NCBI RefSeq assembly: GCF_003627755.1
Contig: NZ_CP032694.1
Coordinates: forward strand, 735,501 to 799,500
From: Rhizobium jaguaris
GTDB lineage: Bacteria > Pseudomonadota > Alphaproteobacteria > Rhizobiales > Rhizobiaceae
Direction: 5' to 3'
DNA: 64,000 nucleotides
Position 1 is the first letter of the stretch; each line of letters starts with the position of its first letter. The position numbers were made by a program, and so were the translations under genes. Shown here piece after piece: positions 25,939 through 33,892 of the stretch. The notes beneath the pieces were generated by a model that ran no database searches, was not told where the DNA came from, and saw only the letters and a list, made by a program, of their open reading frames with translations.

Positions 25939-27945
25939 TCAGAACTCCGTCCAGTCCGCATCCTTTGCCGGAGCAGCGGCTGCCTGGCTGCCGCCGCCGA
26001 AAGCGCTCATCAGCTTTTGGCCGAGCGCGCGGGCCGGTGAGGGAGCAGGGCGTGCCTTCGCCCCTTCGACAGCGCGCACCGGTGCTGCGGTGGGCCGCGG
26101 CGCGGGGCGAGCGGAGGCGCGCGGCGCGTAGTTCGATGAAGCTGCCGAAACATTGCCGCCCTCGGTTCCGGTCATGCGGAACTGGCCGAGCAGGGCGGTC
26201 AGCGAGGCGGCCTCCGTTGCCAGGCTATGGCTGGCGGCGGTGCTTTCCTCGACCATGGCGGCATTCTGCTGCGTGCCATGATCCATTGCGTTCACCGCGG
26301 TGTTGATCTCCTGCAGGCCGGCCGATTGTTCGCGCGACGCTTCGGCGATCGCGTGCACATGCCGGTTGATCTCCTGAACTTCGGAGACGATGGCGTCGAG
26401 CGCCTTGCCGGTCTCCCCGACCAGGTTGACGCCGGTCTGCACATGCGTGCCGGATGCCGTGATCAGCGATTTGATCTCCTTGGCGGCGTTGGCCGAGCGC
26501 TGTGCCAGTTCGCGCACTTCTTGTGCGACGACCGCAAAGCCCTTGCCGGCTTCGCCGGCGCGCGCTGCTTCGACACCTGCATTCAAGGCGAGAAGGTTGG
26601 TCTGGAACGCGATGTCGTCGATCACGCCGATGATATTGCCGATCTCGGACGAGGATTTCTCGATCTGCTGCATGGCGCTGACGGCATTGCGGACGATCTC
26701 GCCCGACCGTTCGGCGCCGGCACGCGTGTGGGCGACGAGCTGGCTGGCTTCTTCCGCCCGCTTGGCGGCGTCCTTGACCGTCGTGGTGATCTGCTCAAGG
26801 GCGGCGGCGGTCTCTTCAACGGATGCGGCCTGCTGTTCGGTGCGCTTGGAAAGTTCGTCGGCGGAGCCGCGGATTTCATTGGCGCCGGCATTGATGGCGC
26901 GCGCATTGGCGCCGACTGCCTGCATGGCTTCGTTCAGCTTGCTGAGCGAATTGTTGAAATCCTGCCGCAACTGGTCGAGATGGGCAACGAACTGCGTATT
27001 GATGCGGGTGACGAGATCACCCTCCGCGAGGCGCTTCAGGCCATCGCCAAGCGCCTGCACTGCCTGTTGCAGATGCGCAGCTTCGGCCGCCCGCTGCGCC
27101 TCGTGTTCGGCGCGCTCGTTGTCGCTGAGATTGCGATCGGCTTCGGCTTGCGCTTCCAGGCGGGTACGTTCGATGGCGTTGTCGCGGAAAACCGAAACTG
27201 CCGAAGCCATCTGGCCGATCTCGTCACGACGGTCAAGACCGTCGATCTCGCTCGTCGTATCACCGCCGGCGAGCGTCACCATGCGGCGATGCAGCCGCGT
27301 CAAGGGCGTGGCGATGCCCGTCTGCGCGACATAGACGCCAAGGGCCATGGCGAGAAGCGTCAGAGTGCCGAGAATGACAAGCGAGTAGTCGATCGCGGTA
27401 TTGATGTGGGCAGACAGGGCATCGGCGCCCTTATTCAACCGGTCGGTCAACCCATTGTTGTTCTCTTGCATCTTGCCAACGAGCGCGCTCAACTTGTCGC
27501 TCACGTCGGCCATGCCTGCTTCTGCGCCTCCCACGTCGCCGCTCTTACGCAGGTCGATCACCTTGTTCGTCAGCGCTTCCAGCTCGTCCATGCCGGCGAG
27601 GATCTCATCCATTTGCGCCTTTTGCGAAGGAACCAGACTTTCGGCCTGCTTCAATCGGTTCTTGGCCTCGCTAAAGCGGCTTTTGTCGCCGGCAATCGCC
27701 TTGAAGGCCGCGCTGTCGGGATCGAAATTCAGCATCAGGCTCGCCTGCAGCACCGAATTCAGAATGGATGTGCTTGAGCGGGTGCCCATGTACGCGGCGA
27801 CAGCCTCATTGTCGAGGAAGGCGCTGTAGGCCTGGTCCGCCTTGCGGAATTCGTTGACGATGTAAAGCAGCCCGGCGAAGGAGATGATCCCGAGAAACAG
27901 GATCACGGCGAACATTTTGGTTTTGATTTTCAGGTTCCTGAACAT
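25939..27945 (-). CDS. Methyl-accepting chemotaxis protein
   Basis: 668 residues from MFRNLKIKTKMFAV (ATG at 27945). Two membrane segments (about 9-29 and 185-205) enclose a helical periplasmic sensor domain of about 150 residues. A HAMP domain and a long coiled linker follow. The signalling domain has the conserved hairpin tip IIGVIDDIAFQTNLLALNAG (about 450), flanked by heptad repeats and methylation-type Glu/Gln pairs. The chain ends DWTEF, matching the xWxxF pentapeptide that tethers CheR/CheB. It would steer flagellar behaviour through CheA/CheW; the ligand is unknown. Monocistronic. Confidence 0.94.
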   Translation of the reverse strand: MFRNLKIKTKMFAVILFLGIISFAGLLYIVNEFRKADQAYSAFLDNEAVAAYMGTRSSTSILNSVLQASLMLNFDPDSAAFKAIAGDKSRFSEAKNRLKQAESLVPSQKAQMDEILAGMDELEALTNKVIDLRKSGDVGGAEAGMADVSDKLSALVGKMQENNNGLTDRLNKGADALSAHINTAIDYSLVILGTLTLLAMALGVYVAQTGIATPLTRLHRRMVTLAGGDTTSEIDGLDRRDEIGQMASAVSVFRDNAIERTRLEAQAEADRNLSDNERAEHEAQRAAEAAHLQQAVQALGDGLKRLAEGDLVTRINTQFVAHLDQLRQDFNNSLSKLNEAMQAVGANARAINAGANEIRGSADELSKRTEQQAASVEETAAALEQITTTVKDAAKRAEEASQLVAHTRAGAERSGEIVRNAVSAMQQIEKSSSEIGNIIGVIDDIAFQTNLLALNAGVEAARAGEAGKGFAVVAQEVRELAQRSANAAKEIKSLITASGTHVQTGVNLVGETGKALDAIVSEVQEINRHVHAIAEASREQSAGLQEINTAVNAMDHGTQQNAAMVEESTAASHSLATEAASLTALLGQFRMTGTEGGNVSAASSNYAPRASARPAPRPTAAPVRAVEGAKARPAPSPARALGQKLMSAFGGGSQAAAAPAKDADWTEF

Positions 27946-28382
27946 GACGATCCGCCCGAGGGATATCGCGCCGCATCGGACGGTAGCGCACAATGGCCCG
28001 CTCGCCTGGGAGAGGCGGCGGACTTAACGCTTGCTGCCCGATGCACGCAGGTGAAGCCGAATTCTTGTGGGATACCTTGCGAAGAAGGTTCGGACGACTT
28101 GCGTCATGCGATCAGCTTCCGGAGCCGACGTCGTCGATGCCACAAATAGAATCGATAGAGCTTAATCGACCGCTAACGCCGACAGCTTTCGGGCCGAATT
28201 ATACTGCGCATTCATGCTTTTTTGGTGCGCTGCAACCGCCTGGTACGATCATGGTTGCAGCTCAGCTTGAGGAAGCCGCGCGGCTGTCAGTCAGGGCGTG
28301 ATATTCTCCCCTCGACCCGACTCTGCTACACCGGTTTCGACATCAGAGATCTGCACATTCGACTGGAGGCTGGATCGTCATC
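27946..28382. other. Intergenic region between the chemoreceptor and solute-binding protein genes
   Basis: 437 bases between divergent starts. It must hold promoters for both flanking genes. I see no convincing -35/-10 pair, RNA gene, repeat or coding frame; short open frames here lack coding character and family support. Confidence 0.4.
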
Positions 28383-29255
28383 ATGCCTGTTTGCCTTTCG
28401 TTTTTGGGATCGGTGGCAAGGCTTACGGCAGGCGCGGTGCTGATCGCCCTGTCTTTAGCCATGCCTCTTCCCGCGCAAGAGCCGCCGCCCGGCCTGCCGA
28501 TCCTGTTCGATTCACGCGAGCGATTGCCGAAGCCGGATCTTTCCTCGCTGGTCAGGCTGCGCTTCCTGACGTCCGTCGATTTCCCGCCCTTCAATTTCGC
28601 CGATCAGAACGGAAAGCTCGCCGGCTTCCATGTCGATCTTGCCCGCGAGATCTGCGGCGAGCTTGGTATATTGGACAAATGTCAGATCCAGGCGCTGCCA
28701 TTCGATGAACTGCAGGGCGCGCTTGCCAATTCGCAGGGTGATGCGGTGATAGCCGGCGTTGCAGTGACGCCCGAGCTGCGCAAGAACTTTGCCTTCTCAC
28801 GCCCCTTCCTGATGTTGCCCGCTCGATTTGTCCGCAATCTCAAGGCGTCGATCGGAGGCACGACGGCGGCCGCACTCGCCGGCCACTCGGTGGGTGTGGT
28901 CAAGGGAACGGCACATGAGGCGATGCTTACCGCCTTTTTCCCTGTGATTAAGCAGGTTCCCTTCGACGATAAGGACGCGCTTTTGGCGGCAGTCAAGGAT
29001 GGGAAGGTCGACGCCGCTTTTGCCGATGGGCTGCAACTGTCCTTCTGGGTGTCCTCGCCCTCAGCCGAAAAATGCTGTGCGCTGCTTGATGGACCTTATC
29101 TTTCGCAGCAATTCCTCGGCGAGGGGATGACCATCATGTTGCGCCAGCAGGACGCCGATCTGACGGCCGCCATCAATCACGCGCTGGCGACACTGTCACG
29201 TGACGGCCGGCTCCAGGAAATCTATCTGCGGTATTTCCCTTACGGACTTTACTGA
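28383..29255 (+). CDS. Periplasmic amino-acid-type solute-binding protein (SBP family 3)
   Basis: 290 residues with a signal-like hydrophobic N-terminus (about 10-30). The family 3 binding fold shows SVDFPPFNFADQNGKLAGFHVDLAREIC, then GDAVIAGVAVTPELRKNFAFSRPF and GHSVGVVKGTAHEAML. It probably binds a polar amino acid or related compound in the periplasm. No ABC permease or ATPase gene is adjacent, so it may work with a distant transporter or feed a sensor. GGAGG precedes the ATG. A type B repeat follows the stop. Confidence 0.87.
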   Translation: MPVCLSFLGSVARLTAGAVLIALSLAMPLPAQEPPPGLPILFDSRERLPKPDLSSLVRLRFLTSVDFPPFNFADQNGKLAGFHVDLAREICGELGILDKCQIQALPFDELQGALANSQGDAVIAGVAVTPELRKNFAFSRPFLMLPARFVRNLKASIGGTTAAALAGHSVGVVKGTAHEAMLTAFFPVIKQVPFDDKDALLAAVKDGKVDAAFADGLQLSFWVSSPSAEKCCALLDGPYLSQQFLGEGMTIMLRQQDADLTAAINHALATLSRDGRLQEIYLRYFPYGLY

Positions 29256-29258
29256 AGC

Positions 29259-29357
29259 AATTCCAGGAAAAGTGCGACGCAGTTTTCCGTCCGGAATCGC
29301 GTAAAAACAAAGGAATAGAACGGGAAAGCGATTCCGTGAAACGCTGAACCGCTCTAA
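29259..29357. repeat. Intergenic repeat, type B, copy 2
   Basis: Starts near CAATTCCAGGAAAAGTGCGA and ends AACGCTGAACCGCTCTAA; matches copy 1 at 23171-23277 along nearly its whole length. Lies between the convergent solute-binding protein and TerB-like genes. Confidence 0.75.
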
Positions 29358-29365
29358 TGAAGTTC

Positions 29366-29779
29366 TCAGCCCTTGCGGTAGCGGGCAATGGCGCTGCGCT
29401 CGATCGCGGCGCAGGTGAGCTTGTCGAGACCAAGACGATCGCGCAGCAGGCTGAGCAAGCGCAGTTCCTCGGCCTTGACCGAGAAATCGGCTGAGGCAAC
29501 CTCGACGGCAAGCGCATAGGCGGTGTCATAGAGCCGCGCGGGCAAGGTGTCGCGCACTGTTTCCAGCACGATATCGAGCCCTTCGCTGCCGGCGAGAAGC
29601 TTGGCGCAATCGCGCGAAACGGAGATCAGCCTCTCGTCATCGAAACCATCGAAAACCGGCAGTGCGTGGATCAGCTCGCCAATCCGTCCCAATTCCTTGT
29701 CGTTCATTGTCCGATCGACGGCAGATGCGATCACCATGACGTAGATCAGGGCTTCATGAGCGGAAAGCGGCTTGTTCAT
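29366..29779 (-). CDS. TerB-like (tellurite resistance TerB family) protein
   Basis: 137 residues, mostly helical. The sequence pattern EALIYVMVIASAVDRTMNDKE and VASADFSVKAEELRLL fits the TerB/DjlA-N fold with its acidic metal-binding helices. TerB-like proteins are tied to membrane stress and metal responses, but no other ter genes are nearby, so this is probably a stand-alone member of unknown role. It lies 81 bases upstream of the neighbouring minus-strand gene's stop, possibly in the same direction of transcription. Confidence 0.8.
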   Translation of the reverse strand: MNKPLSAHEALIYVMVIASAVDRTMNDKELGRIGELIHALPVFDGFDDERLISVSRDCAKLLAGSEGLDIVLETVRDTLPARLYDTAYALAVEVASADFSVKAEELRLLSLLRDRLGLDKLTCAAIERSAIARYRKG

Positions 29780-29860
29780 GGCAGTGCAAAATCCTTCAGT
29801 TTGGCAGCAGACTAGAAAGTCGCGCCTCTCATGACAAGAGCGCGTGTCGGAAGCGTGGCG

Positions 29861-31096
29861 TCAGATCGGATTGAGCGGATTTTCCTTGGCTGGGGGAGGC
29901 CCGAGCGTTGATTTTCCGCCCGCTCGCGGATCGTCGCCATAGATGCCGCGTTTCTGCTGCTTTGCCTGCTCCGCAAGGGCGACCAACGGCGATCCTGCTT
30001 CGGGTTCGGCCCAGCCGAAACGCACCAGCCATTCGCTGAGATCGACGCGAACATAGCGGCAGGCGCCGGTCACCGTACCTTGCCAGGTCGGGCTCGGCAG
30101 GTCGCAGTCGATGGTGCGGCCGCGGAGATACATGCGGAAAGCGGTACGCGCCGCGGCTCCGCAGGGCCAGCTCTTGCCATTCGGCCCGGTGCACATCCGG
30201 TCGACATCGGTCGGAATGATGCCGGGGAGCTGCACGTTCTTGCCGGCGATGGTCAGTATGCCGGCGCGGTCAGAAAATGGCCGCACCAGCTCCACCGGCT
30301 TTACCTGCTCGCTTGGCTTTTCATCGCTGCCGGCCGAAGCTTTCTGCGATGGCGGTTCGTTGGGTACGGTTCGGTGGGCCGCGGCCGCCTGCTCTCTGTC
30401 CACCTGATCGGCCGGCCCTCGGCCCGCATTGGTTTGGTTCGAAGAATCCGGCTCTGCTTTTTCCGACTCCGGCGTCGTATTCGTCTTTCGCGGAGTCGCC
30501 TGCGCCGATTGCGCTTCGCTCTGATCCGCTGGGGTTGTCTTCCGCTGCTCCAATTCCGTCGATGCCTTGCTGTCAGTTTGCTTTGGCGGCTGCGCGGCAA
30601 CGTCAGCGTTGCCCTTGTCGATTTGATCCGCGCTGGTGGCGAGAAGAGCTTTCGCCGTGTCTTCCGGTGTCGATGTCGGGGCTACGGTGGGGGGCGAGGC
30701 GGATACTGTTGCAGCTGACGTCGTCGGCGGCGATTGGTTGCCGTCGTCGATCGTCCCCGGAGCTGTGATGCTTGGTGCGGCCGGTGGCGTTTGCTCGGCA
30801 ATGGCGGCAGGCGGCACCGAGATTTTGTCGTCCGGCTTTGTCTCGCCCGCGGGCGTTGCCTCCTGCTTGGCTGTATCGGCAGGCGTCTGGCTCGGAGCGG
30901 TCGTTGTCGGAATGGTGTCGGCCTTGGCTGTTTCCGTCGGCGTCGGTGCGGTCACCGCTGTATGGCTCTCCGTTTCGATTCTGGTCTCGGCTTTGTTCGG
31001 CCCGAAACCATGCTCCTCGACTTGCACGGCAATCAGTGTCAGCCATGAACCGATGATCACACCCACCAAACTTGCCAGCCAAATATCACGACGCAT
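29861..31096 (-). CDS. Membrane-anchored protein with C-terminal SNase-like domain
   Basis: 411 residues. One N-terminal hydrophobic segment (about 5-24) is followed by some 250 residues of Thr/Pro/Ala/Gln-rich low complexity. The C-terminal 120-residue domain resembles thermonuclease (VQLPGIIPTDVD, CGAAARTAFRMYLRGRTIDC, WLVRFGWAEPEAGS, AKQQKRGIYGDD). The usual SNase catalytic pattern (Arg in LxGIDAPE-type loops) is altered, so nuclease activity is doubtful. It follows an S24 repressor-like gene by 15 bases on the same strand, hinting at co-transcription. Confidence 0.78.
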   Translation of the reverse strand: MRRDIWLASLVGVIIGSWLTLIAVQVEEHGFGPNKAETRIETESHTAVTAPTPTETAKADTIPTTTAPSQTPADTAKQEATPAGETKPDDKISVPPAAIAEQTPPAAPSITAPGTIDDGNQSPPTTSAATVSASPPTVAPTSTPEDTAKALLATSADQIDKGNADVAAQPPKQTDSKASTELEQRKTTPADQSEAQSAQATPRKTNTTPESEKAEPDSSNQTNAGRGPADQVDREQAAAAHRTVPNEPPSQKASAGSDEKPSEQVKPVELVRPFSDRAGILTIAGKNVQLPGIIPTDVDRMCTGPNGKSWPCGAAARTAFRMYLRGRTIDCDLPSPTWQGTVTGACRYVRVDLSEWLVRFGWAEPEAGSPLVALAEQAKQQKRGIYGDDPRAGGKSTLGPPPAKENPLNPI

Positions 31097-31111
31097 AACG
31101 AGAAAACTTTC

Positions 31112-31777
31112 CTATTGGCTGGCCCAAATGATGCGCGCAATCCACTCTACATCCGCAAGGTCGAAGCTACGATTCGGATGTTCCGGGTTGAGCGACAGCA
31201 GTTCGATCGACCGAGCGCTCTGTCGCAATAGCACCTTGGCCATGACTTCACCCTCGCGGGTCTTGACCACAACCCGATCATTGCGTCTGATCTGTGCGCC
31301 CGGCTCGACGATCAGCACGTCGCCGTCACGATAGAGTGGCAACATGCTTTCGCCCTGCACCTCGAGCGCGTAGACACCGCCCCTTTGCCCAGGTGTCGCC
31401 GGAAATTCCACCATGTCCCAGCCCTGGCCGACCGGAAAGCCGCCGTCGTCGAAAAAGCCTCCGGCACCGGCCTGCGCGAAGCCGAGCAGCGGGATAGGGC
31501 TTGCCGGCGGGGGCAAAGCGCGATCGGACGTGCCGCCGGGTCCATCCACCGAGCGCATGAAGCTTAGAAACTGCTCCATGCTGGCCCCGGTCGCGTCAAG
31601 CACCTTGGCGATCGATTCCGTCGACGGCCAGCGCAGGCGCCCGTCCTGGCTCAGCCGCTTCGACTTATTGAATGAGGTGGGATCGAGGCCGGCGCGACGG
31701 GCAAGACCGGACGCTGTCAGGGCATGCCGTTCGGCAAGCCTGTCGATTGCGCTCCATATCTGCTCATGTGACAGCAT
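31112..31777 (-). CDS. LexA/CI-like transcriptional repressor with S24 peptidase domain
   Basis: 221 residues. The N-terminal helix-turn-helix (LTASGLARRAGLDPTSFNKSKR, about 20-42) is followed by an S24 domain with the Ser of VQGESMLPLYRDGDVL and the Lys of GEVMAKVL, the catalytic dyad. An Ala-Gly pair in FAQAGAGGFF could be the self-cleavage site. This protein type is widespread on rhizobial chromosomes without a prophage, and no phage genes are seen here. It may respond to DNA damage through RecA. No SOS-type GAAC/GTTC repeat is obvious upstream. Confidence 0.88.
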   Translation of the reverse strand: MLSHEQIWSAIDRLAERHALTASGLARRAGLDPTSFNKSKRLSQDGRLRWPSTESIAKVLDATGASMEQFLSFMRSVDGPGGTSDRALPPPASPIPLLGFAQAGAGGFFDDGGFPVGQGWDMVEFPATPGQRGGVYALEVQGESMLPLYRDGDVLIVEPGAQIRRNDRVVVKTREGEVMAKVLLRQSARSIELLSLNPEHPNRSFDLADVEWIARIIWASQ

Positions 31778-31913
31778 CGCCGTTCAGCACTCGGGAGCTG
31801 GAATATCCAGCATTTGACCTTAAAGAAACGTTAACCGAGGCTCTATCGCGAGTAAAGGGCGGTGTAGGAATAAGGTCCTTTATCCCCTTGCTTTCATTCC
31901 TGATTCCAGCCGT

Positions 31914-32342
31914 TCAGGTTTTCTGCGGCTGTGCCTTGTTGTCGGGCGCCTCGTTCTGGAATTCCTTCGCCATGCCCATGAAGCCTCGCATGAATTTCTG
32001 CATGATGCTGAGGGTGCGGTCGATATCGGCATCGCTCGGCAAGCTCGATCCGCCGTTCGAGGCCGCAGCCTTCTCCAGCTTCGAGACGCGCTCGGAGAGA
32101 CGATCAAGTTCGTCTTCATAGGCCGCGCGCTCGTCGGCGGCCATGCGGCAGACCAGATTGCCGTTCTGATCCTGGCAGATCGACATGGCGCCTGTCTGCT
32201 TGTCCAGGCGGATGAAATGATCGCCGCTACGCTCGAGCTGGAAGCGCGCTGAGTCCGGCTCCGCTGCGTGGCCCGGCGTGGCGAGAAGAAGAGCGGCGGG
32301 CAGGATGAAGGCCGCAAGGCCTGATACCATTTCCTTCGTCAT
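31914..32342 (-). CDS. Secreted hypothetical protein
   Basis: 142 residues from MTKEMVSGLAAFILP (ATG at 32342; the open frame upstream overlaps the DUF952 gene and is not used). A signal peptide spans about 1-25 (ALLLATPGHA). The mature part has an N-terminal beta-like piece with RLDKQTGAMSICQDQNGNLVC, a short coiled coil (about 80-97) and a Gln/Lys-rich tail. No known family is recognised with confidence. Probably periplasmic. It is transcribed away from DUF952/pyrD. Confidence 0.72.
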   Translation of the reverse strand: MTKEMVSGLAAFILPAALLLATPGHAAEPDSARFQLERSGDHFIRLDKQTGAMSICQDQNGNLVCRMAADERAAYEDELDRLSERVSKLEKAAASNGGSSLPSDADIDRTLSIMQKFMRGFMGMAKEFQNEAPDNKAQPQKT

Positions 32343-32453
32343 GTCATCCTCCGGATTTTCTGCGTTTTGATCCCAAATAATATGCGTTGGCCGTGGACAT
32401 CTGCAGCGGTTTTCGTGCAAAGCCCTATGAGGGATAAACGTTACACAGGAATG

Positions 32454-32807
32454 ATGACCGCGATGCCAGTGGTTTACAAGATCGTGCCGGATACGCTGTG
32501 GCAGCAAGCCAGACAAACCGGGGTTTTTGATGGCGCAGCGATCGATCTGACCGATGGTTTCATCCATTTCTCGACGGCAAGGCAAGCCAGGGAAACGGCG
32601 GCGCGGCATTTCGCCGACCAGACCGGCCTCCTGCTGGTGGCGATCGACGGCGACGCGCTCGGTGACAAGCTGGTCTTCGAGCGCTCTCGCGGCGGCGATC
32701 TCTTCCCCCATCTCTATGCGCCGCTGCCGCTTTCGGCGGTGCTTTGGGAAAAGCCGCTGCCGCTCGGTCCCGACGGTGCGCATGTGTTTCCGGAGATGCC
32801 GGAGTGA
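32454..32807 (+). CDS. DUF952 family protein
   Basis: 117 residues from the ATG at 32454 (AGGA three bases upstream); starts at 32451 or 32463 are also possible. The family is small and cytoplasmic, recognised by VVYKIVPDTLW, DGFIHFSTARQARETAARHF and the closing AVLWEKPLPLGPDGAHVFP. Some members resemble glutathione S-transferase-like or ADP-ribosyl-type folds, but the function is unsettled. The stop overlaps the GTG start of pyrD, so the two are translationally coupled, as in many rhizobia. Confidence 0.88.
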   Translation: MTAMPVVYKIVPDTLWQQARQTGVFDGAAIDLTDGFIHFSTARQARETAARHFADQTGLLLVAIDGDALGDKLVFERSRGGDLFPHLYAPLPLSAVLWEKPLPLGPDGAHVFPEMPE

Positions 32808-33892
32808 TCGGCGCCCTTCGCGATCTTGGCCGGCGCGGCCTTTTCATGTTCGATCCCGAGACAGCGCATGGCATGTCGATAGCGGCGCTGAAATCCGGTC
32901 TCGTTCCGGCATGCCGGACCGACGCCGATCCGCGTCTCCGTCAGACCGTGGCCGGGCTGGATTTCGCCAATCCGCTCGGCATGGCTGCAGGCTATGACAA
33001 GAACGCCGAGGTGCCGGAAGCGCTGTTGAAGCTCGGCTTCGGCTTTACCGAGATCGGCACGGTGACCCCAAAGCCGCAACCCGGCAATCCGCGCCCGCGC
33101 ATCTTCCGTCTGGTCGAGGACGAGGGCGTCATCAATCGCCTCGGCTTCAACAACGAAGGCCATGAGGCGGCTTTCCGGCGTCTTCAGCCGATCCGCGGCA
33201 AGGGCATCATCGGCGTGAACATTGGCGCCAATAAGGATAGTGCCGACCGCATCGCCGATTACGTCGCCGGCATCCGCCGTTTCTATTCCGTCGCGCGCTA
33301 TTTTACCGCCAATATCTCTTCACCTAACACGCCGGGCCTGCGCGACCTGCAGGCGCGCGAAAGCCTTTCAGCGCTGTTGTTGGCAGTCCTTGCCGCCCGC
33401 GACGAAGAGGCGGCGAAGACGGGCAGAAGAATTCCGGTCTTCCTGAAGATCGCGCCGGATCTGACCGAGGAGGGCATGGACGACATTGCCGCCGAAGTTT
33501 TGGCGCACGCGCTGGACGGATTGATCGTCTCGAACACCACGCTTTCGCGCGACGGCTTGAGGGATCAGGTTCAGGCACAGGAAGCCGGCGGCCTCTCGGG
33601 AAAACCGCTCTTCGAAAAATCGACGGTGGTACTCGCAAAGATGCGCCGACGCGTCGGCGCCGCTTTGCCGATCATCGGCGTCGGCGGCGTTTCATCGGCC
33701 GAAACGACGCTGGAAAAGATCAAGGCCGGCGCCGATCTGGTGCAGCTCTATTCATGCATGGTCTACGAAGGCCCCGGTCTGCCGGGCCGCATCGTTACCG
33801 GCCTGTCGAAGCTGCTCGACCGCGAGCGTGTCGGCTCGATCCGCGAGCTGCGGGACAGCAGGCTCGATCATTGGGCCAGCCGAAACGTCTGA
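32804..33892 (+). CDS. pyrD: Dihydroorotate dehydrogenase (quinone), class 2
   Basis: 362 residues from GTG at 32804, overlapping the DUF952 stop by four bases. The in-frame ATG further upstream would lie inside DUF952. It oxidises dihydroorotate to orotate in pyrimidine synthesis at the inner membrane. FMN-binding and catalytic segments are intact: NPLGMAAGYDKNAEVPEAL, EIGTVTPKPQPGNPRPR, FTANISSPNTPGLRDLQ (with the class 2 Ser), KIAPDLTEEG and IIGVGGVSSAE. The N-terminal helix LGRRGLFMFDPETAHG is the membrane-associated element. Its 3' end overlaps the convergent MATE gene by 25 bases. Confidence 0.95.
   Translation: MIGALRDLGRRGLFMFDPETAHGMSIAALKSGLVPACRTDADPRLRQTVAGLDFANPLGMAAGYDKNAEVPEALLKLGFGFTEIGTVTPKPQPGNPRPRIFRLVEDEGVINRLGFNNEGHEAAFRRLQPIRGKGIIGVNIGANKDSADRIADYVAGIRRFYSVARYFTANISSPNTPGLRDLQARESLSALLLAVLAARDEEAAKTGRRIPVFLKIAPDLTEEGMDDIAAEVLAHALDGLIVSNTTLSRDGLRDQVQAQEAGGLSGKPLFEKSTVVLAKMRRRVGAALPIIGVGGVSSAETTLEKIKAGADLVQLYSCMVYEGPGLPGRIVTGLSKLLDRERVGSIRELRDSRLDHWASRNV

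Noticed and set aside
26227..27777. 516-codon forward frame opposite the chemoreceptor
   Set aside because: Shadow frame; the chemoreceptor has full domain support on the other strand.
31778..31913. SOS-type operator upstream of the S24 repressor gene
   Set aside because: One GTTC occurs but no second GTTC or GAAC at the 7-base spacing used in alphaproteobacteria.
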